A stretch of 64,000 nucleotides of DNA from Ruminococcus sp. (GTDB taxonomy: Bacteria; Bacillota; Clostridia; Oscillospirales; Ruminococcaceae): contig NZ_JAEFAJ010000002.1 of assembly GCF_016287535.1 (NCBI RefSeq), forward strand, positions 62,001 through 126,000. Reading direction: 5' to 3'. The notes under the pieces are model-generated. The model was not told the origin of the DNA. It worked only from the letters and a program-made list of their open reading frames with translations, and did no database searches. The translations under genes were made by a program, and so were the position numbers. Shown one piece after another: positions 1 through 8,994 of the stretch; the stretch's first letter is position 1, and the number at the start of each line of letters is the position of its first letter.

Positions 1-684
1 CTGCATAGCGGCATTATCCACAAGCATATCCGTATAGTGTACCTCAGGGTACTGCTCCGAAAGCTCGTGCATGGTCTTTCGCCAGAGCCGCGAGGATTCG
101 AGGACATTTGACTTGTCGATGCTGCATACGCATTTTCTGCGCTTCATGGCAGCCTCAAAGGCAGCCTTTCCTATACGTTCTATCTCAGTGATACTGTAAG
201 CCTCGGTGTCAAAGGCTTCCGTGCCGAATCTGCCCTCCCGGAGACCTCTTTCACCGAAGTATATACCGCCTGTGAGCTCCCTTACAATGAGGAGATCAAA
301 GCCGTCGCCCACTATCTCGTCCTTGAGAGGAGAAGCGTTTCTCAGCGCGGGATAGAGCTTTGCAGGACGGAGATTGGTATAAAGTCCGAGAGCAGCTCTG
401 ATACCGAGTAGAGCCTTTTCCGGGCGGACATCTCCGCCGAGGCTGTCCCATTTCGGACCGCCCACAGCTCCGAGGAGAACGCTGTCGGAAGCAAGGCAGC
501 CGTCCACAGTTTCCTGCGGCAGTGGCACTCCCGTCTCGTCGATAGCGCAGCCGCCTATGAGGTATGGAGTGAATATGAATTTGTGTCCGAATTTCTTTGC
601 GGTCTTTTCAAGCACCGCCACGGCGCTGTCCACTATTTCGGGACCAATGCCGTCACCCTTTAACAATGCGATCTTCAGTTCCAT
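1..684 (-). CDS. leuB: 3-isopropylmalate dehydrogenase, C-terminus cut by window edge
   Basis: Reverse-strand translation from ATG at 684: [36 protein letters not shown]...[11 protein letters not shown]...[10 protein letters not shown], classic LeuB motifs; open to window start. Confidence 0.95.
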   Translation of the reverse strand, partial: MELKIALLKGDGIGPEIVDSAVAVLEKTAKKFGHKFIFTPYLIGGCAIDETGVPLPQETVDGCLASDSVLLGAVGGPKWDSLGGDVRPEKALLGIRAALGLYTNLRPAKLYPALRNASPLKDEIVGDGFDLLIVRELTGGIYFGERGLREGRFGTEAFDTEAYSITEIERIGKAAFEAAMKRRKCVCSIDKSNVLESSRLWRKTMHELSEQYPEVHYTDMLVDNAAMQ

Positions 685-806
685 AATATTCTCCTTTCGT
701 TTTCAGCTATGCAGGGTAGATACTATCCGCCCGGCGCAGAGCCTGCGCACTCTTGCTACGTTTCGCCCGTAAACTCGCTTACGGCACAATAATTCCGAAT
801 TAAATC

Positions 807-848
807 CACTCTCCACTCTCCACTCTCAATTCTCAACTCTCACCTCTC
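807..848. repeat. 7-bp-periodic array (CACTCTC x3, AATTCTC, AACTCTC, ACCTCTC)
   Basis: Direct reading; six consecutive heptads; adjoining AATTCCGAATTAAAT. Confidence 0.9.
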
Positions 849-1477
849 AGCTTCACAAAGCAGCGGTATGCCGCATAGCAGATACCCGCGGTGAGGATAG
901 TGCTTTTTATTACAACTATGGGGGTGCTGAAGCTGTAGAGCGTTGTTGTTGCATTGCTTATGAAGTGTAAGAATATTGCAATTGGCAGCATGAGTTTTGT
1001 TCTGCCTGTCTGTATGCCGTAGAATATCAGTACAGTCAGTGCAATGGCAAACGCCTCGCCTTCAATGGCTGTAAAGAGATTTACAGGTAAGATATCTGGC
1101 GCAGCCTTTCCTGTGCCGATAAGGTTTATACAGGCTATTCCGCCGCTGAAGCTCTCAAATGCGCCGTGACCTATACCGTAGGAAACTGCATCCCTGCGGT
1201 TGTCGTATGAAGTGAGCAGATAGCGCATGGCAAGGAACTTCGAGCCCTCCTCAAAAATACCGTAAAGCAGTCCCTGCTTTACGCAGAACGAGAGCAGGTC
1301 GCCATGAGCGAAGCCTGTACGTATCAGACCTGCTATCGTAAAAACAGGCAGGCATACAAGAAATGCGGCAAGCGCCGGAAGTATGCGTGCACCCGTCCTT
1401 TTGCGCCAGAATATGAGCAGGAGCACAGGAACGAGCAGCCGTGCAAGTCCTGCAAGAAGGCAGTTAAGATCTGTCAT
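833..1477 (-). CDS. YhfC/PrsW-like family intramembrane metalloprotease-type membrane protein
   Basis: Multiple TM segments, EEGSKFLAMR and GHGAFES motifs; last codons and stop lie in the heptad array. Confidence 0.7.
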   Translation of the reverse strand: MTDLNCLLAGLARLLVPVLLLIFWRKRTGARILPALAAFLVCLPVFTIAGLIRTGFAHGDLLSFCVKQGLLYGIFEEGSKFLAMRYLLTSYDNRRDAVSYGIGHGAFESFSGGIACINLIGTGKAAPDILPVNLFTAIEGEAFAIALTVLIFYGIQTGRTKLMLPIAIFLHFISNATTTLYSFSTPIVVIKSTILTAGICYAAYRCFVKLRGES

Positions 1478-1496
1478 GATTATCTCCGTATCCCTG

Positions 1497-1988
1497 TCAG
1501 AAAACGCCGTTTTCTATAGCCTTCATAAGTCCGCCGTTTTCGATTATATTCTGTACGAACTCCGGGAAGGGAGCCGTTCTGTACTCCCTGCCGGTGGTGA
1601 TATTCCGTATTATCCCGTTATCGAGGTCAGCCTCTACGGTATCCCCCTCGGATATTTCCTCCGCAGCCGCGGGGCACTCCACTATGGCAAGACCTATATT
1701 TATAGCGTTGCGGTAGAAGATACGGGCGAAGCTCTTTGCGATAACGAGAGATACTCCGCTTGCCTTTATGGCTATGGGAGCGTGTTCACGGGAGGAGCCG
1801 CAGCCAAAATTCATGCCGGCGGTGATGATATCACCCGGCTTTACACGGCTGACGAAGGTTCTGTCCAGGTCCTCCATGCAGTGACTCGCAAGCTCTTTGT
1901 GGTCGCTGGTATTGAGGTAACGGGCGGGGATAATAACGTCTGTATCCACATTGTCCCCGTATTTTATAACATCTCCGGTATATTTCAT
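1497..1988 (-). CDS. leuD: 3-isopropylmalate dehydratase small subunit
   Basis: [30 protein letters not shown] motifs. Confidence 0.96.
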   Translation of the reverse strand: MKYTGDVIKYGDNVDTDVIIPARYLNTSDHKELASHCMEDLDRTFVSRVKPGDIITAGMNFGCGSSREHAPIAIKASGVSLVIAKSFARIFYRNAINIGLAIVECPAAAEEISEGDTVEADLDNGIIRNITTGREYRTAPFPEFVQNIIENGGLMKAIENGVF

Positions 1989-3253
1989 ATCTCAGCCACC
2001 TCCCACGGACTGGTTATCCTGCCTGTAACTGCGCTTGCCGCGGCAGTTGCGGGACTTGCAAGATATACCTCTGACTCTGTATGTCCCATACGTCCCACGA
2101 AGTTGCGGTTTGTGGTGGTAACAGCTTTTTCGCCTGCCGCTAATATGCCCATATATCCGCCTAAACACGGACCGCAGGTGGGAGTCGACACAACAGCTCC
2201 GAACTCGATAAATGTTCTGAGAAGTCCCATTTCCATTGCTTCAAGGTATACTCTCTGAGTTGCGGGGATAATGATTACCCTTACGTTTTTGGCGGCTTTG
2301 CGTCCTTTCATTATCTCCGCGGCAGTTATAAGGTCTTCCAGTCTGCCGTTGGTGCAGGAGCCTATGACCACCTGATCTATTTTTACGTCGCCTATCTCGC
2401 TGAATACCTTGGCGTTTCCGGGAAGATGAGGGAAAGCCACAGTAGGCTCTATCGCCGAAAGGTCGATATTTATCACATCGTCGTATTCCGCGTCGGCGTC
2501 AGCTTTGTAAACCGTTGGCTCTGTGCCGCCGTGGTCGCTGATATAACCGAGAGTTTTATCGTCCACCCCGAATATACCGTTTTTCGCTCCTGCCTCTATA
2601 GCCATATTTGCAATGCAGAAGCGGTCAGCCATAGTAAGTGAGGAAAGTCCCTCACCTGTGAATTCCATTGAGCGGTAAAGGGCTCCGTCAACGCCTATAT
2701 TTCCGATTATATGGAGTATAACGTCCTTGCCGGAAACGTATTTCCGGAGACTTCCGCTAAGATCGAACTTTATCGCCGACGGCACCTTGAACCATGCCTT
2801 GCCGGTTGCCATGCCGCAGGCCATATCCGTAGAGCCCACGCCTGTTGAAAAGGCTCCGAGAGCTCCGTAGGTACAGGTGTGGGAATCTGCTCCGATGACC
2901 ACATTTCCTGCGGTGACAAGTCCTTTTTCGGGGAGCAGGGCGTGTTCTATGCCCATTTCTCCCACGTCGTAAAAATGTGTGATATCCTTTTTACCGCAGA
3001 AATCACGGCACATTTTGCACTGCTCCGCAGCCTTTATGTCCTTGTTCGGAACAAAATGGTCCATGACCATAGTGACTTTATTTCTGTCGAACACGCTGTC
3101 CCTGCCGAGCTTTGCGAACTCCTTTATAGCTACGGGAGAGGTGATATCGTTTCCGAGAACGAGGTCGAGGTCCGCGAGGATAAGCTCTCCTGCGCTGACC
3201 GACTCCCTGCCGCAATGAGCCGCAAGTATCTTCTGCGTCATTGTCATTGCCAT
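1985..3253 (-). CDS. leuC: 3-isopropylmalate dehydratase large subunit
   Basis: Aconitase-family motifs [40 protein letters not shown] at 3253 has a well-spaced RBS. Confidence 0.96.
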   Translation of the reverse strand: MAMTMTQKILAAHCGRESVSAGELILADLDLVLGNDITSPVAIKEFAKLGRDSVFDRNKVTMVMDHFVPNKDIKAAEQCKMCRDFCGKKDITHFYDVGEMGIEHALLPEKGLVTAGNVVIGADSHTCTYGALGAFSTGVGSTDMACGMATGKAWFKVPSAIKFDLSGSLRKYVSGKDVILHIIGNIGVDGALYRSMEFTGEGLSSLTMADRFCIANMAIEAGAKNGIFGVDDKTLGYISDHGGTEPTVYKADADAEYDDVINIDLSAIEPTVAFPHLPGNAKVFSEIGDVKIDQVVIGSCTNGRLEDLITAAEIMKGRKAAKNVRVIIIPATQRVYLEAMEMGLLRTFIEFGAVVSTPTCGPCLGGYMGILAAGEKAVTTTNRNFVGRMGHTESEVYLASPATAAASAVTGRITSPWEVAEI

Positions 3254-3309
3254 TTTTATCATTCCTTTCGATAAGTTATGCTTATCGGATCTATTTGAGT
3301 ATTTGAAAA

Positions 3310-3402
3310 TTTTGGCGGTTTATTGAGCATAAGGCGTTTGCAATTGCTTATTATACCACAAACGCCCGGTTACTTCCGACCACCCAAAAAGTTATTTACT
3401 CG
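3310..3402. repeat. Dispersed intergenic repeat, copy 1 (GCGTTTGCAATTGCTTATTATACCACAAACGC core)
   Basis: Shares long near-identical blocks with 10149-10322. Confidence 0.8.
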
Positions 3403-3403
3403 T

Positions 3404-3907
3404 TTATTTCACTGTTTTCAGGCAGTTCTCTCCTCTTTCGATAGCTACGATACCGGTGCGGCACATCTCCATTATGCCGAAGGGCTTGAGAAGCTCTATA
3501 AATGCGTCTATCTTGGAGGTCTCGCCTGTTAGCTCGCAGGTGAGGGAGGTGGGAGAATAGTCCACTATCTTTGAGCGGAAAATTTCCACCGCAGTCATTA
3601 TATCCTGACGTATCTCAGCCTTGTTCCTTACCTTTATGAGCAGGAGCTCGCGTATTACCGTGTCCTTGCTGTCGAGCACCTCTACCTCTCTGACATCATG
3701 GAGCTTCTGGAGCTGCTGGAGTATCCTCTCCTTGATATCCTCGTCGCCGTGGAAGGCGATGGTTATGCGGGAAAAGCCGCTGGATTCGGTCTCGCCCACA
3801 GTAAGGCTGTCGATATTGAAGCCGCGTCTCGTGAACATACCCGATACTCTCGAAAGTACGCCCGAAACATTGGCAACTATCACGCCTATTACGTATTGCT
3901 TATCCAT
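3404..3907 (-). CDS. ilvN: Acetolactate synthase small (regulatory) subunit
   Basis: ACT-domain protein: VIGVIVANVSGVLSRVSGMFTRRGFNIDSLTVGETE. Confidence 0.95.
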   Translation of the reverse strand: MDKQYVIGVIVANVSGVLSRVSGMFTRRGFNIDSLTVGETESSGFSRITIAFHGDEDIKERILQQLQKLHDVREVEVLDSKDTVIRELLLIKVRNKAEIRQDIMTAVEIFRSKIVDYSPTSLTCELTGETSKIDAFIELLKPFGIMEMCRTGIVAIERGENCLKTVK

Positions 3908-3916
3908 AATGTCACC

Positions 3917-5614
3917 TCACTTTATCTCTGTGATTATATCGTCTACCGAACCGTTTGGCGGAAGCATGGGGAGAACCAGCTCGTCGCTGTCCACCGCGCA
4001 GTCGATAACGAAGGGAGTATTGCATGAAAGCGCTTCATCAGCCAGCTTTTCCAGCTCTGATACCGAAGCCGCATGACCGCCCCTTGCGCCGAAGGCTTCC
4101 GCAAGCTTTGTGAAATCCGTCCTGCGGCCGAGGGTGGTGTTTGAATATCTCTTATCGTAGAAAATGGTTTGCAGCTGCCTTACCATTCCGAGAACGCCGT
4201 TGTTCATTATTACTACTGTTATGGGGAGCTCCTGTGATACCGCAGTTGCGAGCTCGCAGAGGTCCATGCCGAAGCTGCCGTCGCCTGTGAAGAGAATACA
4301 GCGCTTTCCCGTTGCGGAAGCCGCGCCCACGGCTGCTCCGAGGCCGAAGCCCATAGTTCCCAGACCGCCGCTTGAAAGGAAGGTACGGGGCTTTTTCAGC
4401 GGATAGCGCTGGGCTGTCCACATCTGATGCTGACCCACGTCGGTAACGATTACCGTATCCTCCTCTGCACGGGAGCTGATAACGTCTATTATATCGTAAG
4501 GACTGAGCTTTCCGCTGCCGGTCTTTTCCTTTGCGATACTCAGAGCCGACGCTGTGCGTCTGAGCTCCTCGGCTCTCAGCTCTCCGATACGTTCAGCCCA
4601 CTGAGGACGCTTTTTCTCCTCTGTCATGGCGATAAGACGTTCGAGAGAGTCGTGGAGGTCGCCCTTTATGGCAACATCCGCAGCTATATTCTTGTGGAGC
4701 TCCGCTCCGTCGATATCTATGTGTATTATGTTGAAATGCTTGGAATAGCGTGATTCGTCGCCTGTTCCCCTGTCGCTGAACCTTACGCCGAGAGCAATGA
4801 CGAGATCGGATTCGTTCTGAGCGACGGAGGACGCGAAATGTCCGTGCATACCCTGCATACCGAGAAAACGGGGGTGGTCGGAGGGAACGGCTGAAAGTCC
4901 CATGAGGGAGCAGCCGAGAGGGGCGTCGATCTTATCCGCAAGAGCCATTATCTGCTGTGAAGCCTTTCCGCTGATAACTCCTCCGCCGAAATAGATATAC
5001 GGCTTTTCGCAGCTGTTTATCATTGCGGCAGCCTTCTGAAGCTTTTCCTCAGAAGCAAAGGTGAGAGGATAAGGTATAACAGGCTGAGCGTTGGGTTCAA
5101 ATTCGCAGAGAGCCTCCTGAACGTCCTTGGGTATATCCACGAGAACAGGTCCCGGTCTGCCTGATTTGGCTATTTTAAAGGCTGTGCGGAGCGTATCCGC
5201 AAGCTCGTTTATATCCTTTACTATGAAATTATGCTTGGTGATAGGCATGGTTATACCAACGATATCAACTTCCTGAAAGCTGTCCCGTCCTATGAGGCTG
5301 CAGGCTACGTTGCCTGTGATAGCCACCATAGGTACGGAATCGAGATATGCCGTAGCTATGCCTGTTACAAGGTTGGTCGCGCCGGGACCCGATGTCGCTA
5401 TTACTACTCCCACCTTGCCTGTTGAGCGGGCATAGCCGTCCGCAGCATGGGCAGCTCCCTGCTCATGGGCGGCAAGTATGTGCTTTATGCGGCTCTGTGC
5501 GGAATAAAGCTCGTCAAAGAGGTCGATGACCTGTCCGCCGGGGTAGCCGAAAACAGTGTCGCAGCCCTGTTCTATTAGTGTTTCAACAACTATTTTTGCA
5601 CCTGATATTTTCAT
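3917..5614 (-). CDS. ilvB: Acetolactate synthase large subunit
   Basis: MKISGAKIVVETLIEQGCDTVFGYPGGQVIDLFDEL; TPP enzyme motifs GDGSFGMDLCELATA. Confidence 0.97.
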   Translation of the reverse strand: MKISGAKIVVETLIEQGCDTVFGYPGGQVIDLFDELYSAQSRIKHILAAHEQGAAHAADGYARSTGKVGVVIATSGPGATNLVTGIATAYLDSVPMVAITGNVACSLIGRDSFQEVDIVGITMPITKHNFIVKDINELADTLRTAFKIAKSGRPGPVLVDIPKDVQEALCEFEPNAQPVIPYPLTFASEEKLQKAAAMINSCEKPYIYFGGGVISGKASQQIMALADKIDAPLGCSLMGLSAVPSDHPRFLGMQGMHGHFASSVAQNESDLVIALGVRFSDRGTGDESRYSKHFNIIHIDIDGAELHKNIAADVAIKGDLHDSLERLIAMTEEKKRPQWAERIGELRAEELRRTASALSIAKEKTGSGKLSPYDIIDVISSRAEEDTVIVTDVGQHQMWTAQRYPLKKPRTFLSSGGLGTMGFGLGAAVGAASATGKRCILFTGDGSFGMDLCELATAVSQELPITVVIMNNGVLGMVRQLQTIFYDKRYSNTTLGRRTDFTKLAEAFGARGGHAASVSELEKLADEALSCNTPFVIDCAVDSDELVLPMLPPNGSVDDIITEIK

Positions 5615-5650
5615 AGTATCATGTCCTTTACTTTTGTTCTGCAAGCTGCG

Positions 5651-7318
5651 TCATGAGGCGGCGTTCAGCATATTGTTCACCGCGCTCACAAGCGCCTTTA
5701 CAGATGATGTGATGATATCGTTGTCTATACCTGTTCCCCAGAAGCTCTTTCCGCTTCCGGAGACTATCTCAACGTAGGATACGGCTTTTGAAGCCGAGCC
5801 CACCTCAAGGGCGTGTTCGGAGTAGCTGTTAAGGCTGTAGTCAGTTCCGGTGTAGGACTTCACGGCATTGCTGACCGCGTCAAGACGTCCGTTTCCGGTA
5901 TCTGTAACAGTTACCTTCCTGCCGTTGTAATCAAAGCTGATGGTAGCTTCTATGCCGTTGCGCTGTACGAAGTGCGTTTCTCTCATATTTATTGGAGAGG
6001 TTATATCCACGTAATTGGTCTTGAATATCTCGTAGACCTCGTCGGGAAGGAGCTCCTTGTGCTTGCGGTCGGATACTCCCTTGACAAGATAGCCCACGCT
6101 TTCACGCATCTTTTTCGGCAGATTGTAGCCGAAGCGTGTTTCGAGTATATATCCGATACCGCCCTTGCCGGACTGGCTGTTGATGCGGATAACGTCTGCG
6201 GAGTACTCTCTGCCGATATCCTCCGGGTCAATAGGGAGATAGGGTACTGTCCAGAACTGAGTATTGCCTTCCTCCCGCCATTTCATACCCTTTGCGATAG
6301 CGTCCTGATGAGAGCCGCTGAAGGCTGCGAATACCAGCTTTCCGGAATAGGGCTGGCGCTCGTATACATTCATTCTCGTCACTCTTGTGTAGAGCTCGGA
6401 TATCGACGGTATATCGCTGAAATTCAGGTCAGGCTCAACGCCCTGGGAGTACATATTCATAGCGAGCACCACTATATCCACATTTCCCGTGCGTTCGCCG
6501 TTGCCGAAGAGAGTTCCCTCAACGCGCTCGGCGCCGGCAAGGAGTCCCATTTCGGTGTCAGCCACCGCGCAGCCGCGGTCGTTGTGGGGGTGGAGGGAAA
6601 CTATGACGTTTTCCCGGTATTTCAGGTTATCGCACATATACTCCACCTGATTTGCGTATACGTGAGGCATTGACAGCTGCACGGTCACGGGGAGGTTGAT
6701 TATCACCTTGTCTTCGGGAGTGGGCTGCCATACGTCCAGTACGGCGTTGCATACTTCAAGAGCGAATTCCGGCTCTGTTCCGGTGAAGCTTTCGGGAGAA
6801 TACTCAAAGCGGTAATTTCCCTCGTATCTTTCGCGGTACTCCTTGCAGAGCCGTGCGCCGCTGACGGCTATATCCCTTATCTCCTCCTTGCTCTTGCGGA
6901 AGACCTGCTCGCGCTGAGCCGCGGAGGTGGAGTTGTACAGGTGTACTATAGCGTTTTTGCAGCCTCTGAGGGCTTCAAAGGTCTTTTCTATTATATGCTC
7001 TCTCGACTGTGTGAGCACCTGTATTGTAACGTCGTCAGGTATGAGATCCTGCTCGATGAGAGTGCGGCAGAAGTCATATTCCGTTTCGGAAGCCGCAGGG
7101 AAGCCTATCTCTATCTCCTTGAAGCCGATATTCACCAGCTGCTGGAAAAATTCGAGTTTTTCACCGAGGCTCATTGGTATGATAAGTGCCTGATTGCCGT
7201 CCCTCAGATCGACGCTGCACCACTGGGGAGCCTTGTCGATATAGGACTTTTTTGCCCATTTCATGGACGTTTCCGGCGCTTCAAAGAACTGCCGTGTGTA
7301 CTTGCTGACGTTATTCAT
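5651..7318 (-). CDS. leuA: 2-isopropylmalate synthase
   Basis: KAPQWCSVDLRDGNQALIIPM, SLHPHNDRGCAVADTEMG, GNGERTGNVDIV; start MNNVSKYTRQFF at 7318. Confidence 0.97.
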   Translation of the reverse strand: MNNVSKYTRQFFEAPETSMKWAKKSYIDKAPQWCSVDLRDGNQALIIPMSLGEKLEFFQQLVNIGFKEIEIGFPAASETEYDFCRTLIEQDLIPDDVTIQVLTQSREHIIEKTFEALRGCKNAIVHLYNSTSAAQREQVFRKSKEEIRDIAVSGARLCKEYRERYEGNYRFEYSPESFTGTEPEFALEVCNAVLDVWQPTPEDKVIINLPVTVQLSMPHVYANQVEYMCDNLKYRENVIVSLHPHNDRGCAVADTEMGLLAGAERVEGTLFGNGERTGNVDIVVLAMNMYSQGVEPDLNFSDIPSISELYTRVTRMNVYERQPYSGKLVFAAFSGSHQDAIAKGMKWREEGNTQFWTVPYLPIDPEDIGREYSADVIRINSQSGKGGIGYILETRFGYNLPKKMRESVGYLVKGVSDRKHKELLPDEVYEIFKTNYVDITSPINMRETHFVQRNGIEATISFDYNGRKVTVTDTGNGRLDAVSNAVKSYTGTDYSLNSYSEHALEVGSASKAVSYVEIVSGSGKSFWGTGIDNDIITSSVKALVSAVNNMLNAAS

Positions 7319-7362
7319 TGTATTACCTCCATTCCGATCCGTTCTGCCATTGCGGAGGGTAT

Positions 7363-7395
7363 AAAAAATCTCCTCCATGCATGGCATGGAAGAGA
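7363..7395 (-). terminator. T-box terminator hairpin with U run
   Basis: Minus strand TCTCTTCCATGCCATGCATGGAGGAGATTTTTT. Confidence 0.85.
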
Positions 7396-7640
7396 CGAAG
7401 CTGCAATAATACTCCGTGGTACCACTCTTCTTGATGTAAGAATACACCCACTCGTCTGCGTCGGATCAACGCATATCTCTGTAACGGGAGAACCCGTTCA
7501 AGCCTATTTGCCGAAGCTTTCAGCCGACTGCTCAGGGAGGAGTTATGGCTCGTACTTGTCTGCCGTCTTGCACCCACCGCCGGCTCTCTGTGAAAACTTG
7601 TACGGGCTTTGTTTCCCTTCATAGCATTTTTGATTTGTTA
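7363..7640 (-). promoter_or_regulatory. T-box leader upstream of leuA, candidate specifier CUC (Leu)
   Basis: Minus strand CAGAGAGCCGGCGGTGGGTGCAAGACGGC (stem I), AACTCCTCC specifier region, AAGAGTGGTACCACGG T-box sequence (UGGU pairs ACCA-3'), then terminator. Confidence 0.93.
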
Positions 7641-7645
7641 AGTGT

Positions 7646-7674
7646 ATTATACACGGAAAAAAAGCGTTTGTCAA
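7646..7674 (-). promoter_or_regulatory. Sigma-A type promoter for leu/ilv operon
   Basis: TTGACA-17 bp-TATAAT on minus strand. Confidence 0.85.
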
Positions 7675-7726
7675 GACCCTGCCGAAATTTTGCGCCGTAA
7701 AATCTGAGCCGTTAGCTATTAGCTTT

Positions 7727-7797
7727 TGTAGGGGCTGCCTTCGGCAGCCCGTGCCAATATCATCGAAGTATTCGTGCGCCGGAACGGCGCCCCTACA
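7727..7797. repeat. REP-like inverted element TGTAGGGGC...GCCCCTACA
   Basis: TGTAGGGGCTGCCTTCGGCAGCCCG...GTGCGCCGGAACGGCGCCCCTACA; internal hairpins. Confidence 0.8.
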
Positions 7798-7844
7798 CCT
7801 ATTTATTTTCAATCGTCCGCATCAGCGGACACATCAATTCCTAA

Positions 7845-8102
7845 TTAAACAGGGGCTTTACTGCCGCAGTCCGGGCAAAAATTTGTACCGCAATCTCTGC
7901 CGCAGGAGCATTTCCACGGTCTGACGGGAGCCTTTGTGCCGCATTCGGGACAGAAGTTGGTGCTGTTTTCCATACCGCAGATACAGCGCCATTTATCGCC
8001 GTGCCATGCAAAGGCAGCTTTATTTTCGGCAGCCATGCGGAAAAGCGCGTCTCCGCTCGCCAGATACTGCATACCCATAAGGGGGATACCATATATAAAC
8101 AT
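7845..8102 (-). CDS. Small protein with double zinc ribbon
   Basis: WRCICGMENSTNFCPECGTKAPVRPWKCSCGRDCGTNFCPDCGSKAP: CxC...CPEC / CSC...CPDC. Confidence 0.75.
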   Translation of the reverse strand: MFIYGIPLMGMQYLASGDALFRMAAENKAAFAWHGDKWRCICGMENSTNFCPECGTKAPVRPWKCSCGRDCGTNFCPDCGSKAPV

Positions 8103-8116
8103 ACTCTCACCTCATT

Positions 8117-8260
8117 TTACTGCTGAGACTTTATATAGTCGGCTATCCTGTATATCGCGTAAAATACCCATATTATCCAAGAGAGCGCCCACAGTCCCGT
8201 GAATACGCTGAAAAGCAGGTATATCACGGCGACTGCGGCGGTTATGAGCCAGTTTTTCAT
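8117..8260 (-). CDS. Small membrane protein (47 aa)
   Basis: Manual translation MKNWLITAAVAVIYLLFSVFTGLWALSWIIWVFYAIYRIADYIKSQQ; packed tightly between neighbours. Confidence 0.6.
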   Translation of the reverse strand: MKNWLITAAVAVIYLLFSVFTGLWALSWIIWVFYAIYRIADYIKSQQ

Positions 8261-8263
8261 TTA

Positions 8264-8938
8264 TCAGCGCTTTGCACCGAGAGAAAGGATCTTTCCTGCA
8301 AAGTCGTTGAAGTTCTGTGTCTGGAGTATGATCTTGCCGGGGCCTGTAAGCTTTGTGAGGAAGAGACCCTCGCCGCCGAAGAATATGTTTCCGAGGCCCT
8401 TTACAGTCTCTATCTCGTACTGTACCGTAGGCTCAAAAGCGACTACGTTTCCTGTGTCTACCTTGAGGACTTCACCGGGGTTGAGGTAGCGCTCTACCAT
8501 ATCTCCGTCAACTTCAAGGAAAGCCATACCGTTTCCGAAGAGCTGCTGGAGTATGAAGCCCTCGCCGCCGAAGAGACCTGAGAGTATCTTCTTTGTAAAG
8601 ACAGCCTTGAGGTCTACCGACTGTTCAGCGCAGAGGAAAGCGCCCTTCTGGCAGATGAGACCGCCGTTCGATATATTTACCGGAACTATAGAGCCCGGAA
8701 CAGTAGCGCCGAAAGCGATCCTTGCGCCGGGAATATCAGCTTTGTAATTAGCCATGAATATTGATTCGCCTGTGAAAAGTCTGCCAAGGCTCCTGCCGAC
8801 ACCGCCTCTTGCGTTTGTGGACATAGTAAAGCCCTGAGTCTGCCAGATCATTCCGCCTGACTGTGTGAACATTGATTCTCCCGCATTGAGTTCGCACTCA
8901 ACAGCCGGAACTGTCTGACCGATAATAGTATATCTCAT
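8264..8938 (-). CDS. AIM24 / TIGR00266 family protein
   Basis: MRYTIIGQTVPAVECELNAGESMFTQSGGMIWQTQGFTMSTNARGG...GEGLFLTKLTGPG. Confidence 0.9.
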   Translation of the reverse strand: MRYTIIGQTVPAVECELNAGESMFTQSGGMIWQTQGFTMSTNARGGVGRSLGRLFTGESIFMANYKADIPGARIAFGATVPGSIVPVNISNGGLICQKGAFLCAEQSVDLKAVFTKKILSGLFGGEGFILQQLFGNGMAFLEVDGDMVERYLNPGEVLKVDTGNVVAFEPTVQYEIETVKGLGNIFFGGEGLFLTKLTGPGKIILQTQNFNDFAGKILSLGAKR

Positions 8939-8994
8939 ATTGAAATACCTCCTGCAAATTATTATATATTATGCGGCATATCCGCATTCTGACA

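Noticed and set aside
1383-2258. Long plus-strand ORF (291 aa) opposite leuD/leuC
   Set aside because: Antisense shadow ORF of strongly conserved leuD/leuC; no RBS or recognisable domain.
5813-6673. 286-aa plus-strand ORF opposite leuA
   Set aside because: Shadow of leuA codon structure; composition not protein-like.
7323-7622. 99-aa minus-strand ORF upstream of leuA, and the long N-terminal extension of the leuA ORF
   Set aside because: Both are translations of the T-box leader RNA region; leuA start is better placed at 7318.
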